From Durusdinium trenchii (Eukaryota > Sar > Dinophyceae > Suessiales > Symbiodiniaceae): a stretch of DNA of 64,000 bases. The stretch lies in NCBI GenBank assembly GCA_963970005.1, contig CAXAMN010021374.1, positions 1,063,464 through 1,127,463 of the forward strand, read 5' to 3'. The translations under genes and the position numbers were made by a program. Below, piece after piece: positions 43,462 through 54,592 of the stretch (position 1 is its first letter; every line of letters begins with the position of its first letter). The notes under the pieces were generated by a model, which saw only the letters and a program-made list of their open reading frames with translations, had not been told where the DNA came from and did not search any database.

Positions 43462-43571
43462 CTTCCAAACGGAACCATCTTCCAACCCAAGCATCACTCT
43501 CATCATGGCCGTCGAAGTTGTTGGGCTCACCCTCAGCCCAGTTGTAGTAGGCATCGTAGCCACTGTCCGAC
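43462..43571 (-). CDS. C-type-lectin exon with EPN motif (YYNWAEGEPNNFDG)
   Basis: A 110-base exon between GTTGAG|G (acceptor) and TTGGAAG|GTGCAG (donor). It reads SDSGYDAYYNWAEGEPNNF and then DGHDESDAWVGRWF. The N-W-x-x-G-E-P-N-N-x-D-G-x-D-E core is the calcium- and mannose-type binding loop of C-type lectins. Strong domain evidence; same strand as all other lectin exons here. Confidence 0.68.
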
Positions 43572-44622
43572 CTCAACGCGGGCCGGTCACGAGCTCGAAC
43601 ACCGGTGCCAAGTGGGGTGACGACTCTGCGGTGGACAAAAGGTGTGTAATTTGTGTGTGTGTGTGCCTTTTTCTTTTCCAAAACACACCTTTCCTTCCAC
43701 CTGATGGTTGTTCTTTTTTTCACGACGGCATGCCGTCATATAGTGGGTCCGACTCAGAAAGCACGAAGGCTGCGCTTCGGAGATCGGCCGAAATCCAAGG
43801 GGCTCATCCAACCAACGCCAGCTTTCCGTGTTGGGAAATTCCTGTGCCACATCGATGAACGAATCTGGTCCGTTTCCGAGTCAAACATTTGCTGGGAAAG
43901 CCTGCTCCAAGCGAACCTGGGTGTACACAACCAGTTGCTGCTAAAGTGTTAAAGGTTTCCTGGAAAAATATCAACGTTGCTGATACGTAAGACTTCATGA
44001 AAAATCCATGAGCCTGAGTTGTCTCAAAGTACGGCTCACCTCTCAGCCACATTTTCACATGCTTCTTGTCTTGTCTCTAGACTCACGATGTTTCAACAGT
44101 CACAGAAAACTGGACAGGTGAGAGGTAGTTTAAGAAGTCATTCTGTTTGCCTGCAACAAGGACCGTTTCTGGTCAGGCTTTTCAGCCCACCAAAACCTAA
44201 GGCCTCTTCCAAGCGGCCTTTTGGGCAAAGCACACCCCAAAAAGGGCAAAGCACACCGAATGTTCAGGCTGAACACAGTGGAAGATCCACGCGAAGCGCA
44301 CTCGACCCTCTCTTCGCCTGGAAGCCCAACCAGCAAAATTGCCGCCCACCTCGGAAGTGGGCGACGGCCCGCCGTCGCGAAATCGTCCGATCGATTCGAA
44401 CAAATCTCCAAACCTGAAAGACACGGTGAATACTGTGGCCGCACTGTGGCCACTTGGCCAGGCTGTCTTCCAAACCTTTGCCATTAAATGCTGTGCATAA
44501 AACCCAACAAAATCCAACAAACATGAACATGTGACATGTGTAAACTGCAGCAGGTATTTAGTGCCAGGGCCCCAATGAATGTGTTTGCAAGTCATGTGGC
44601 GGAAGGGTTCTCTATCTAGTAC

Positions 44623-44706
44623 TTGCAAGTGGCAAAGCTGCTTGACGAAGTTGTTCTCCTCTTCCGAATGGATCGATACCAATGTAGAGTCATGTTCCTC
44701 TGCCGT
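44623..44706 (-). CDS. C-type-lectin exon (AEEHDSTLVSIHSEEENNFV)
   Basis: An 84-base, 28-codon exon between a CGTGCAG|A acceptor and a TTGCAA|GTACTAG donor. It reads TAEEHDSTLVSIHSEEENN and then FVKQLCHLQ. D-S-x-L-V-S-I-H-S-x-E-E-N-x-F-V is a classic second segment of a C-type lectin domain. Confidence 0.68.
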
Positions 44707-44892
44707 CTGCACGAAAGCGTCTTACTATGGCACTTAAGAATCATGACAAGTCACACACACACACACTTGGTTAAATCACCTAATTGCGTACAGTATCTGG
44801 AATTTTGCGAGAACAATGACCGGATCAAGAACAGTAGCAGCAGTCTGAACAGAACTCCACACCGTCCCCTCAGTTGGCTGCACATATTGACT

Positions 44893-45090
44893 CTCCTTGC
44901 AGCGTTCTGCGGCTTCAGCAAACACGAGGTGGTGCCGAATAAGGAGATAGCCTTGGCCGTTCGCAAGTGATGTCCTTTTCGGTGTATCTGGGTGCCAGGC
45001 CAGTGTAGCCAAGTGGCAGTAGCCCTGGAAACTTTGCCAGGTCTGTGGACATTCGCCTTCACCCCTCTGACATGAGCCTGGCACAAAGGT
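44893..45090 (-). CDS. C-type-lectin N-terminal exon (CPQTWQSFQGYCHLATLAW)
   Basis: One open frame reads GEGECPQTWQSFQGYCHLA and further on HHLVFAEAAERCKES. C-P-x-x-W-x-x-F-x-G-x-C-Y/H and F-x-E-A-A-x-x-C are the first two blocks of a C-type lectin domain. It precedes the AEEHDSTLVSIHS exon at 44623-44706 in transcription order, so the two probably belong to one domain. The 3' edge may use a GA donor (CAAG|GA). Confidence 0.6.
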
Positions 45091-45476
45091 CACGAAACCG
45101 GAGAAGATCCGAATATATCCGTTGCTGATCCTTTTGCGCAGTTCAACAAAATATCGACTCTGCAGTGAAAGAAAGTCCATCGACCCGTATCATTGAATAT
45201 CTGCGATTAACTTTGCTAAAGGACAAGGAACGACTTCAAAACAGTCTCGACGGTATCAACTGTCTCAACACTTTCCCCTCGCACCGTCGAGGACACAGTG
45301 AGGCAATCGCTTGCAGATGGCCACTGGAAGGTTGAAGTAAGGAGATGCGTCGTACCACCTGCGGTTCGCCAATGAAGACTAGCACAATGGCCAAAACAAA
45401 TTCCAAAGAGGAAGTCTTGCAAAGGGTTAAAGGGTCTATATAGGCGAGTTTTGCGGCTGTAGGCTGTAGGCTGTAG

Positions 45477-45497
45477 CCGTAGCCATTGTGTCGAAAG
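45477..45497 (+). other. possible relic of the dinoflagellate spliced leader
   Basis: The 21 bases beginning CCGTAGCCATT agree at 17 of 21 positions with the conserved dinoflagellate spliced leader (the first 11 are identical). Relic leaders mark genes that were re-inserted from trans-spliced mRNA. No coding sequence clearly follows and it is preceded by GGCTGTA repeats, so chance cannot be excluded. Confidence 0.25.
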
Positions 45498-45989
45498 TTG
45501 CCTGGTAGCTTGTTTGCCAAAATGAAGGCGGGTTCTTCATTCTGGTCGTGGGATGTCTGCCCCAAGCCCTGACACTCAGAGTCAAAGTGTCTTCCCCAGT
45601 GTCGAAAGCCGTTTTGCACAGCCAGTGAAACGCCAAAACAATTGTGAACGAAAGGGGAACGGTCAAAATTCCACAACATAATTATGTCAAAAATCATACG
45701 TAGCTACAAATACTTATTTTATCGCTTAAAGCACACTTTTGAATCCGAAAATCCCGATGAAAAAGATGCTCCCGAGGCCTGCCATCCGCCCAAGGCTTAG
45801 CCGCCTGGACGGCCGCGGCAGCCTTGGAAAAAGGCTCCGGTCGTGAGGTGAGTCCATTGGGGTCGATGCCAGGTACCGGGAGCGTTCTGTCTGTTCAACC
45901 GACCAAGGCTGTGACCAAGGCCATCTATGATTGGAACTGCTGTGGGAAACGTCTATATCGTTTATCTGCATAAAAGCAGATAAAGAGTA

Positions 45990-46018
45990 CGTATATATAT
46001 ATATATATGTATATATGT
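45990..46018. repeat. (TA)n microsatellite
   Basis: Run of alternating T/A interrupted by G twice. Confidence 0.85.
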
Positions 46019-46180
46019 GTTCCACGTATGGCAATCCAAAAGGCCCTGAACCATCCCAACCCAGCCGTGGTGATGTAGGGAAGAAAGGCTAAGATGTTCT
46101 TTGTTTGGTCTCTTTGAGAGTATGACAGGAAAGCGCCGTGAGCCACACAGTTGTTCATGTGTTCAAGAATCCAAAAATGC

Positions 46181-46207
46181 TCTACTCTCTCTCTCTCTCT
46201 CTCTCTC
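46181..46207. repeat. (CT)n microsatellite
   Basis: Perfect CT dinucleotide run of about 26 bases. Confidence 0.9.
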
Positions 46208-46909
46208 CTTGCCATGTCACCCTTGCCATGTCCTCGCCACGTCGCCCCTTTCATCCTAGAGGCTGACGCCAGCAAGACCTTCTGCATGATGGCATGGCAA
46301 GAAGCTTCAAAACGAGGCTTTTCTGGCTCTTTTCGGATCTCAGGGATCTCATGATGGCATCAGTTCTCAACACCTGGGCACCTGGAGGTGTTTGTCCTTT
46401 TTTTGGACGTGAACGGTCTTGGGAGACAAAGCAACACCCAAAACACCTGGGAATATCTGGAATCTTGAATGTTCGACTGGATCTGTAGTTGTGGTCACCT
46501 TATTCGAAGGGACTTAGAGACTGACCACAGAGACTCAAAAAACATGGGTAACCGGGTAACCCACGTCTCAATGTATCGTCCTTGTCTTTCGAAGGTGTGC
46601 ACTCTCAAGCTGTAGGAGTTGGTCACTGGGTGCAATGGGTCTTCTCTTTGCCATGGCAAGGTTCTGCTGTTGCCAGAACTTGCTGCTGAACACTCTGCAG
46701 AGACTGGATGAGGTTCAATCAAAGGACTCATGCGAACTGATACGGGATCTGGCCTCTAAACAATAATGGGCCGGCCATGGCCGGCCCCAGAAGTCCTTCA
46801 TAATCTATCAACAAGAATCCACCTCCACCCCCACCCCGGTTTCACTCTGTTTCACTGTTTGGGTGTTCAGTGTTCTCGATTTTCCACGTTGAGGCGTTAG
46901 CCCACACGT

Positions 46910-47030
46910 CGCTCGGGCGGGGGGCGGCACTGGGCCACAGCAGATCCCTCCGCGTCGGGCCACACTCGGACGCCGCTCTCGCCCGCCAGGTTCCGGAGCT
47001 CCTCGTGCAGGGCCTCCAGGGATGTCTCCT
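46910..47030 (-). CDS. exon of an unrecognised protein (SLEALHEELRNLAGE)
   Basis: GC-rich minus-strand frame reading ETSLEALHEELRNLAGESG and then VRVWPDAEGSAVAQ. GC content at third positions and helix-forming Leu/Glu pattern argue for coding; no family recognised. It would follow the exons at 47179-47266 and 47340-47430. Confidence 0.42.
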
Positions 47031-47178
47031 CCAGGAACACATGTACAGGGAAGGTCATGAAAAGCATTGACAAGGCACTCACATCCCCAGTGTGTAAGTG
47101 CTTCTCCAAAGAAAGTGTCCAGGAAACCCTACATGCCCCAACTCCGGCCCCCACTCGCTCGCCCGAGATCAGGCTCAC

Positions 47179-47266
47179 CTCAGTGAGTTGGAACTTCAAG
47201 AGCCGAGTCCGGAGGTCCAGCTGCTTGCTCCTGATAGAGTGGGAAGCTGTGGGGCATAGCTTGAGC
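47179..47266 (-). CDS. exon of an unrecognised protein (SIRSKQLDLRTRLLKFQLTE)
   Basis: An 88-base exon between CCTCCAG|G and ACTGAG|GTGAGC, both strong sites. The frame reads SIRSKQLDLRTRLLKFQLTE, amphipathic and possibly coiled coil. Function unknown. Confidence 0.48.
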
Positions 47267-47339
47267 CTGGAGGGAAACAGGTTTCACATGGGTAAACATG
47301 GCAGGCCCAGGACCCTTCCACAGCATCCATTTAATCCAA

Positions 47340-47430
47340 TACACCTATCTGCGCCGGCAGGTTGAACTCAGCTGTTCCTTCTCTGTCGACCATGTCTACC
47401 CGATAGCGGGCTCCTTGGATTGGTTGCCGT
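47340..47430 (-). CDS. possible exon of an unrecognised protein (YRVDMVDREGTAEFNLPAQ)
   Basis: Minus-strand frame RQPIQGARYRVDMVDREG and then TAEFNLPAQ, followed closely by the exon at 47179-47266 in transcription order. Probably the same gene. Confidence 0.38.
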
Positions 47431-47639
47431 CCTGTCGCGCATTGACACTGACGCAGCCACAAAGCAGAAGAGATTGTCAAACTACGAAAAATCGAACTGT
47501 GCCAAAGACTGCAACCGAACAACTGCCCAAAATTACTTTGTCGAATGATCCCATTTTAAGGGCGATTTGGAAGAAGACAGGGCAACTAAACGCTGCATGA
47601 CATGTGCATGGAATGCATGGACCAAGGAAACATTGTAGA

Positions 47640-48030
47640 CATGTTCTGACAATGTTCATCAAGTGTGGTATGGGAAATGGTTTGAATGTGTTCTGCAGTC
47701 CTTTGGCATGCGTTCTGACATTTGTCTTGCCGTGAAGTCTGAGTTCTGACATGTTCTGGCTGTTTGTGTGGGCATCTGTTTCTGACATGTGTTCTTGCAT
47801 CAAACCTGGCGTATATTCTGAAGTCTGTTATGACATATGGTCTAGTTTCGGTTCTGATGTGTTCCAAAAGTATCTATGGTCTGTCATGTAATCTGACACC
47901 TGTTCTGGCCATCAAATCTGCCATTTGTTCATTTGTTCTGACATGTTCTGACATGTCTTCCGACATTTGCTCTGATATGTATTCTGGCATGAACTCTGAC
48001 ATCTGTTCTGACATCAATTCTGCCATGGTC
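47640..48030. repeat. degenerate short tandem repeat of TCTGACAT units (about 10-12 bp)
   Basis: The word TTCTGACATGT and variants (TCTGCCAT, TCTGATAT, TCCGACAT) recur along nearly 400 bases, most regular from 47930 to 48030. A short GGAGGAGGAGGAGG run (about 48043-48066) separates it from the next array. Confidence 0.75.
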
Positions 48031-48169
48031 GGACATAGTTGTTGGAGGAGGAGGAGGAGGAGGAGGCGGTGGGAACACTGACATATAATCTATAAAGACC
48101 CTAACATGGGGGAAACAAGATGGAGCCCACGAAACCGAATGCAGACACGATCGAAAAGCTACAAATGAA

Positions 48170-50180
48170 CTCTTGTACGACACTCTTGTGGGACACTCTT
48201 GTGGGTCACTCTTGTAGGAAACTCTTGTGGGACACTCTTACGGGACACTCTTGTGGGACACTCTTGTGGGACAGTCTTCTGGGACACTCTTGTGGGACAC
48301 TCTTGTGGGACACTCTAGTAGGACACTCTTGTGGGGCACNNNNNNNNNNNNNNNNNNNNNNNNNNNNNNNNNNNNNNNNNNNNNNNNNNNNNNNNNNNNN
48401 NNNNNNNNNNNNNNNNNNNNNNNNNNNNNNNNNNNNNNNNNNNNNNNNNNNNNNNNNNNNNNNNNNNNNNNNNNNNNNNNNNNNNNNNNNNNNNNNNNNN
48501 NNNNNNNNNNNNNNNNNNNNNNNNNNNNNNNNNNNNNNNNNNNNNNNNNNNNNNNNNNNNNNNNNNNNNNNNNNNNNNNNNNNNNNNNNNNNNNNNNNNN
48601 NNNNNNNNNNNNNNNNNNNNNNNNNNNNNNNNNNNNNNNNNNNNNNNNNNNNNNNNNNNNNNNNNNNNNNNNNNNNNNNNNNNNNNNNNNNNNNNNNNNN
48701 NNNNNNNNNNNNNNNNNNNNNNNNNNNNNNNNNNNNNNNNNNNNNNNNNNNNNNNNNNNNNNNNNNNNNNNNNNNNNNNNNNNNNNNNNNNNNNNNNNNN
48801 NNNNNNNNNNNNNNNNNNNNNNNNNNNNNGGGACACTCTTGTAGGACACTCTTGCGGGACACTCTTGTGGGACACTGTTGCGGGACACTCTTGTGAGACA
48901 CTCTTGTGGGACACTCTTACGTGACACTCTTGTAGGACGCTCTTGTGGGACACTCTTGTGGGACACTCATATGGGACACTCTTGTGGGACACTCTTGTAA
49001 GACACTGTTGCGGGACACTCTTGTGGGACAATCTTGCGGGACACTCTTGTAGGAAAGTCTTGTCGGATACTCTTGTAGGACACTCTTGTGGGACACTCTT
49101 GTAGGACACTCTTGTGGGACACTCCTGTAGGACACTCTTGTGGGACACTCTTGTGGGACACTCTGGTAGGAAACTCTTGTGGGACACTCTTGTAGGACAC
49201 TCTTGTGGGACACTCTTGTGGGATACTCTTGTGGGAAACTCTTGTCGGACACTCTTGTAGGACACTCTTATGGGACACTCTTATAGGACACTCTTGTGGG
49301 ACACTCTTGTAGGACACTCTTGTGGGACTCTTGTGGGACACTCGTGTAGGAAACTCTTGTGGTATACTCTTGTAGGACACTCTTGTGGGACATTCTTGTA
49401 GGAAACTCTTGTGGGGCACTCTTGTAGGACACTCTTGTGGGACACTCTTATAGGACACTCTTGTCGGACACTCTTGAGGAACCTAAGGGACACTCTTTTG
49501 AGAGACTCTTGTTGGACATTGTTGCGGGACACTCTTGTGGGACACTCTTGTGGGACACTCTTACGTAGGACACTCTTGTGGTACACTCTTGTAGGACACT
49601 CTTGTGGGACACTCTTACGGGAGTGAAACACTCTTGTGGGACACTCATACGGGACACTCTTGTGGGACACTCTTGTAGGACGCTCTTGTGGAACACTCTT
49701 GTGGGACACTCTTGCGGGACACTCTTGTAGGAAACTCTTGTGGGATACTCTTGTAGGACACTCTTGTGGGACACTCTTGTAGGACACTCTTGTGGGACAC
49801 TCCTGTAGGACACTCTTGCGGGACACCCTTGTGGGACACTCTTGTGGGACACTCTTGTAGGAAACTCTTGTGGGACACTCTTGTAGGAAACTCTTGTGGG
49901 ACACTCTTGTAGGGCGCTCTTGTGGGACACTCTTAAGGGACACTCTTGTGAGACACTCTTGTGGGACACTGTTGCGGGACACTCTCGTGGGACACTCTTG
50001 TGGGACACTCATACGGGACACTCTTGTGGGACACTCTTGTAGGACACTCTTGTGGGACACTCTTGTGGGACACTCTTGTGGGGCACTCTTGTACGAAGCT
50101 CTTGTGGGATACTCTTGTAGGACACTCTTGTGGGACACTCTTGTAGGACACTCTTGTGGGACACTCTTGTAGGGCAATCT
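48170..50180. repeat. 13-bp minisatellite array (GACACTCTTGTGG unit)
   Basis: About 2 kb of a 13-base unit GACACTCTTGTGG alternating with GACACTCTTGTAG and minor variants (CGG, ACG, AAG endings). Since 13 is not a multiple of 3, three units (39 bases) cycle through all frames and give a 13-residue peptide repeat in every frame: GHSCGTLLWDTLV on plus and CPTRVSHKSVPQE on minus. The long open frames here are a by-product of the repeat, not genes. The array contains the assembly gap. Confidence 0.95.
48340..48829. other. assembly gap (490 N)
   Basis: Run of N inside the minisatellite; the true array length is therefore unknown. Confidence 0.99.
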
Positions 50181-50405
50181 TCGTACGAGACTGCCTCCAA
50201 AAGTCACACGTCAAGTCTCCAAAACGAGCGTTTCGTACGAGACTTCCTCTCACATGTCAAGTCTCCAAAACGAGCGTTTCGTTCGAGACTTCCTCCAAAA
50301 GTCACGTGCCAAGTCTCCAAAACGAGCGTTTCGTACGAGACTTCCTCCAAGACTCACATTGTCTGCAAAACGAGCATTTCGTACGAGACTTCCTCCAAAA
50401 GTCAA
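50181..50405. repeat. tandem repeat of about 50-60 bp (GTACGAGACTTCCTCC unit)
   Basis: About four to five copies of CGTACGAGACTTCCTCCAAA followed by GTCAAGTCTCCAAAACGAGC, each with small indels. Directly abuts the 13-bp array. Confidence 0.85.
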
Positions 50406-50549
50406 GCGGAAACGACCCATCGGAGCACACACATCACGCAGCCCTGCCAAGCAGTTTCGCGAGCCCAGCCCCTCCAAAGAAAACCCGCTCACACGCCAAT
50501 CCCACTGTGACAGCGACATTCACCTCTACCACAACTCACGACCTCACAA

Positions 50550-50735
50550 TTCCCTGCGCCTGCCACGAATCTTTCCGCATCCACACGTCTAACGCGCACA
50601 AAGTACTGCGCCTGCCACGAAATGTCACCTCCGTCACACCTCGCAACCTCGCGATTCCCTGCGCCTGCTACGAAAATCGCACTTCCACACCTCAAAATCG
50701 GCACAAAGTACTGCGCCTGCCACGAAAAGTGACAA
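50550..50735. repeat. tandem repeat of about 52 bp (CTGCGCCTGCCACGAAA unit)
   Basis: CTGCGCCTGCCACGAA occurs near 50556, 50608, 50660 and 50708, at about 52-base spacing with variable sequence between. Confidence 0.75.
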
Positions 50736-51817
50736 TATCATCTCATGCGAGCTTCAACAAAATTTGCACCACACCACACGTTTGGAATGATTTCGACCCG
50801 TTCTGAGCACACTCCCATCCACCAAAGTCTGCATTTCAGCTGAGACTTGTCACGAAAACAGAGCTTCCATGCCACACCGTGAAATGCAAATCCCAATGGC
50901 ACGGCCACATCCAACACGCCAAAAACACGACTCTCCAAACGCTAATCCCAATGGAACTGCGCAACAAACTGCGGAAAACGCTGCACCTGCGCAGTGAAAT
51001 CATCCTCCACACTTCAACATCTTACATTTCCACACGATTCCTCGCTATTTCACACGAATCTGACACGTCACGTTTCCATCCGAAACCCTCTCCAAAAGCT
51101 TCCCCCAATGGCAGCGAACGGTGCGGACGGTTGCGGACGGTTGCGAACATAGAAACAACGGGTCGCGAACAAGGCTCTACCCCCAGACCCCCAGAGTTAA
51201 ACGAGAACCCTTCGCTAAGCATTCGGGAAAAGAAACAAACATGAACAGCAACATTAAATTGCGAGCCTGTAGTCTGGGCGTCCTGGGCCAGTCAGCCTCA
51301 AAGACACAAAGAGATAGGGCCATGCGGGGGTCTCCTCTACTTCTATTATCAAAGAACTAATTCATTATGCTATATACTGCTATTACTATTACTATTGCTA
51401 GAGTTGCGCGGACGTCCGTACTTTCATTTTTTCAAAATGAGGCCGGCACAATGAAACAGGAAAAGTTGCTCATGAAAGCCGGGGATATTCTATGCTGGGC
51501 TCCTTTAGTCCGATCACGATCACGCCGACGGGCTTTCCACATCACGCCGACGGGCTTTCCACATCATGTCTAAGAGGCCGACGAGTCCATCTTCTCCTTT
51601 ACAAGGCGGACTTTCCAAGGATCACGGTCAAACTAATGGCAGGATTTTGTCACTCGGTCCAACCAAATGTTTGCTTGCCAAAAGCAGCTGCGCTGATCTT
51701 CCTTTCCACGTGGCTCAGGCGAAGTCACTTCTTCTTCACAAAATGCTTCAAAAAAAGGCCTCTCCTTCAAACCCAAAAGCAAGGTTCGCAACGTCTCGCG
51801 CTGGCCCTGCAAGCGCT

Positions 51818-51836
51818 CGAGAGAGAGAGAGAGAGA
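51818..51836. repeat. (GA)n microsatellite
   Basis: Perfect GA run. Confidence 0.9.
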
Positions 51837-52337
51837 CCACCGGCTTTGGTGAGATCGATGCGCTTGGCAGGGTGACCACACAATCAGCCAGTGGTGTGAC
51901 ATGTTGTGAGCACCATGGGTTGAGCTTTGTAGCATTTGCGGGGTGCTATCCAAGATATAGTCAATCTATGTCAATCCCTGTCAATACTGCCAGGCCACCA
52001 CACTGTGCCGATTGGCTCAAACTGGCAATCCTGAATCATTGTTGACATTGAATTGTAAGTGGCTCAAGAAAGCACAAAGGGTTGGCTTCAGCTTGTAAAC
52101 ACGACTAGAGCATACTAAAGCACCCACAGGCTCTTCAGCCTGTTAAGCCTGGTAAGCCAAAACAAAAACAATGCAAGCATCCGCTGTAAGATCTGTAGGT
52201 ATCGGCACCCGTTCCCCCGTTGGTGGCATTCCATCCGGTCAGCACGTCCGCGCCTCCGAGACCTTGGGGTCGGTGAGCTTGGCCATGATGGCCTGTCGCG
52301 GTGGGACAGCCACCCGATGCGCGAGCCCCGAAACAGA

Positions 52338-52430
52338 AGGCCAGGAGCCCCGTTCGTAGCGTTATGTAGCGTCCTTGTTCCTAGTACTTAGTAGTAAGGC
52401 CAGGAGCCCTAGTAAGCGTCTTTGCTCCTG
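52338..52430 (+). repeat. TAGTAG dispersed repeat, copy 4
   Basis: GTAGCGTCCTTGTTCCTAGT followed by TAGTAAGGCCAGGAGCC and AGTAAGCGTCTTTGCTCC; same family and orientation as copy 3. Confidence 0.7.
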
Positions 52431-53456
52431 CCTTGATCTGGTTTGTGAAGTTGGCGAGGAGCACCGTCTTCCTGGACCTGAGGATCTTCCAAGCTTGACT
52501 GGCTCCTCATGAAACATCATTAAGCAGAGACTCAATCAGGACCAACTCTGATTCCTTATTCGATCAAATCTCATGCGTCCAAGAAACGCCACCTCTTCAC
52601 GTTTGACTTTGTTTTCTTCAAGCCTTCGCCGTTCCTGCACTCATACGGGCAGTGCACACGTAACCCGAGTTGCCCCGCGCTACCGCTGCTTAAATCAAAA
52701 CTCGACACAAAGGAATGAATCATGAATCATGTGTTTGTGCAGATTACAGTATGTGTATATATATATATATATGTATTCATCATATCATATACAGACATGG
52801 CTGATATTATCAACACACCCATGTCACGGGTTAGCACCCACACCCCGTTGGCGCCCGGTCAGTCCTCCGGATCAGTACACAGGACCCGGTTTTCCACCGG
52901 CCTCGGTGGCGTTGGAAGATCACTGCCAAAGAAAGGTTCAACTCTCACCTGCTACCTTGGTTCTACACCATCCTTGGTTCTACCGTCAATCGAAGATTTG
53001 AAACTACCTATGTGCGGATGCAGCAGTTTCGAAGGACACGCTTCTTTGCAATCAAAGGCCCCGCCGTGCCTGTCGGACTTGCCCTTGCCGCTGCCCTGAA
53101 CACTTGGGAGGTCTTCCACAACTTTCAAGAACCATGAGGCGCCAGAAATTTTGTTTATTTAAAAAAAAGAAGTGGGACCAGTGGGACCCTCCAAGGTCTG
53201 TAGGCTGCTCAGGACCAACTCAACTCCACGTTCCCTCAAAAACGCTCATCCGTGCCTTGCCCTTGGGACGAAGCAGCCAAGCCTCAGCATCGGCTTCAAG
53301 TGCAATCTATAAAGGTCAAAGGGATCGACCATGACACCGTCATGCACCATCCATCATTTGCTCCTCCGCTGCACTCTGACAACGTCCGAAGCCCCGCAGG
53401 ATGTAAAATGATGAAAATATATCATATCCAAATCCCTTTAACCTGAGGGAGTCCTT

Positions 53457-53650
53457 CTCCCTTTGTTTCAGCTCCGAAACGCGCGAGAGGCGGCGAAACT
53501 GGCTGTGCGCCGATAGATTCATCGGATCCATTTGGAGCCCATCGGATGAGGGTCTGAAACCATCCCGTCCCGTCCTCCGTCCGAATCCATCCGTAGGTCC
53601 CGCCCCATTGGCAGAACTGTCGCAGGTTCTGCCACCGAGTCTGACTCCTC
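53457..53650 (-). CDS. possible exon of an unrecognised protein (CQWGGTYGWIRTEDG)
   Basis: Minus-strand frame reads RWQNLRQFCQWGGTYGWIRT and then GWFQTLIRWAPNGSDES. Aromatic-rich, plausible globular domain, no family recognised. Confidence 0.38.
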
Positions 53651-54340
53651 ATTCAACGGGTTCACTGGTAACGGCCTCACCGACTCGGATCGGCTGAGGC
53701 ACCTCAAAAGTCAACAGGCTCACTGTACAGGCTCCGGGCCCCTCAGGCCGCACTCAGGCACTCTGCTGCTCAGGCCCCGCCCAGGGCGAAGCACTTGGCT
53801 TTGGGGCGAACGTCCTGGAGCCATCGGCAGCAGCTTAACTGCAGGATTCTTGGGAAGGAGACGTGAGCAAATACTCAAACCAAATATATAAGTGATTATA
53901 GTATATTATAGTTATAAGTTATAAGTGTATCACTTAATCCTTGCCAATACGGAGCTGGAACTCCTGCCAGGCCCATTGCCTGCTAAAGATGCGCTCTCAA
54001 TGTGATAGGCCCAAGCGGTGTTCGGGCAGCACCAGACATTGCTGACAGGCCAAAAAGTCACGACAGACCCAACTCTGAACAAAGGTGACCACTCATCAAG
54101 TTCCTTTCATAAGTTCGACACTCGACATGCTGCGATTCTACTGGCGTGTGCCCTGAACAACGCGCTAATGGGTCGTAAACGCGCGCCGACGATCAAAATC
54201 CCTTTGTAAACGGACCCATCATGTCCATTTTGTCCCACGCACAGTGCGGCTTCAGCTAAACAGCCATGCCACTTTGTCCGCAGCAAAGCCTAAGAAGTCT
54301 TTCAGTCAGCAGACCTGGACTGTCCTCAGCGGAACCATGG

Positions 54341-54592
54341 GGTGTGATGTCGATGACAATGTTGTGACAATGTTGTGAAATCGACTTACCCCAACGCCGC
54401 AACGCCACCCAAATTCAATCACACGACTCATCGATGACAATGTTGTGACGTCGACGACAATGTTGTGACATCGACGACACTGTTGTGAAATCGACTTACA
54501 CCCACCCCGCCCACCCACCCCATTTTAATCACACAACTAATCGATGACAATGTTGTGACATCGATGACAATGTTGTGATGTCGACTTACCAT
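54341..54592. repeat. higher-order tandem repeat (GACAATGTTGTGACATCGAT unit)
   Basis: A 20-base unit GACAATGTTGTGACATCGAT and a shorter GACAATGTTGTGA variant occur in three clusters separated by similar C-rich spacers (CTTACCCC to AATCACACGACTCATCGATG), giving a larger period of about 110-120 bases. Confidence 0.85.

Larger units (their letters stand above)
45100..46890. other. gene-poor stretch with simple repeats and a possible spliced-leader relic
   Basis: No supportable coding sequence. Holds a (TA)n tract, a (CT)n tract and the SL-like word at 45477-45497. Confidence 0.4.
50740..53440. other. repeat-rich, gene-poor stretch
   Basis: Holds a doubled GTGCGGACGGTTGCGGACGG segment near 51121, (GA)n at 51818-51836, TAGTAG copy 4 and (TA)n at about 52754-52772. 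A minus-strand segment near 52200-52345 is GC-rich and open (VAVPPRQAIMAKLTD in one frame) and could be a small exon, but a second frame is equally open. Confidence 0.4.

Noticed and set aside
48120..50253. Many long open frames on both strands with 13-residue peptide repeats
   Set aside because: They are a direct by-product of a 13-base tandem unit and partly run across an N gap; no gene is supported.
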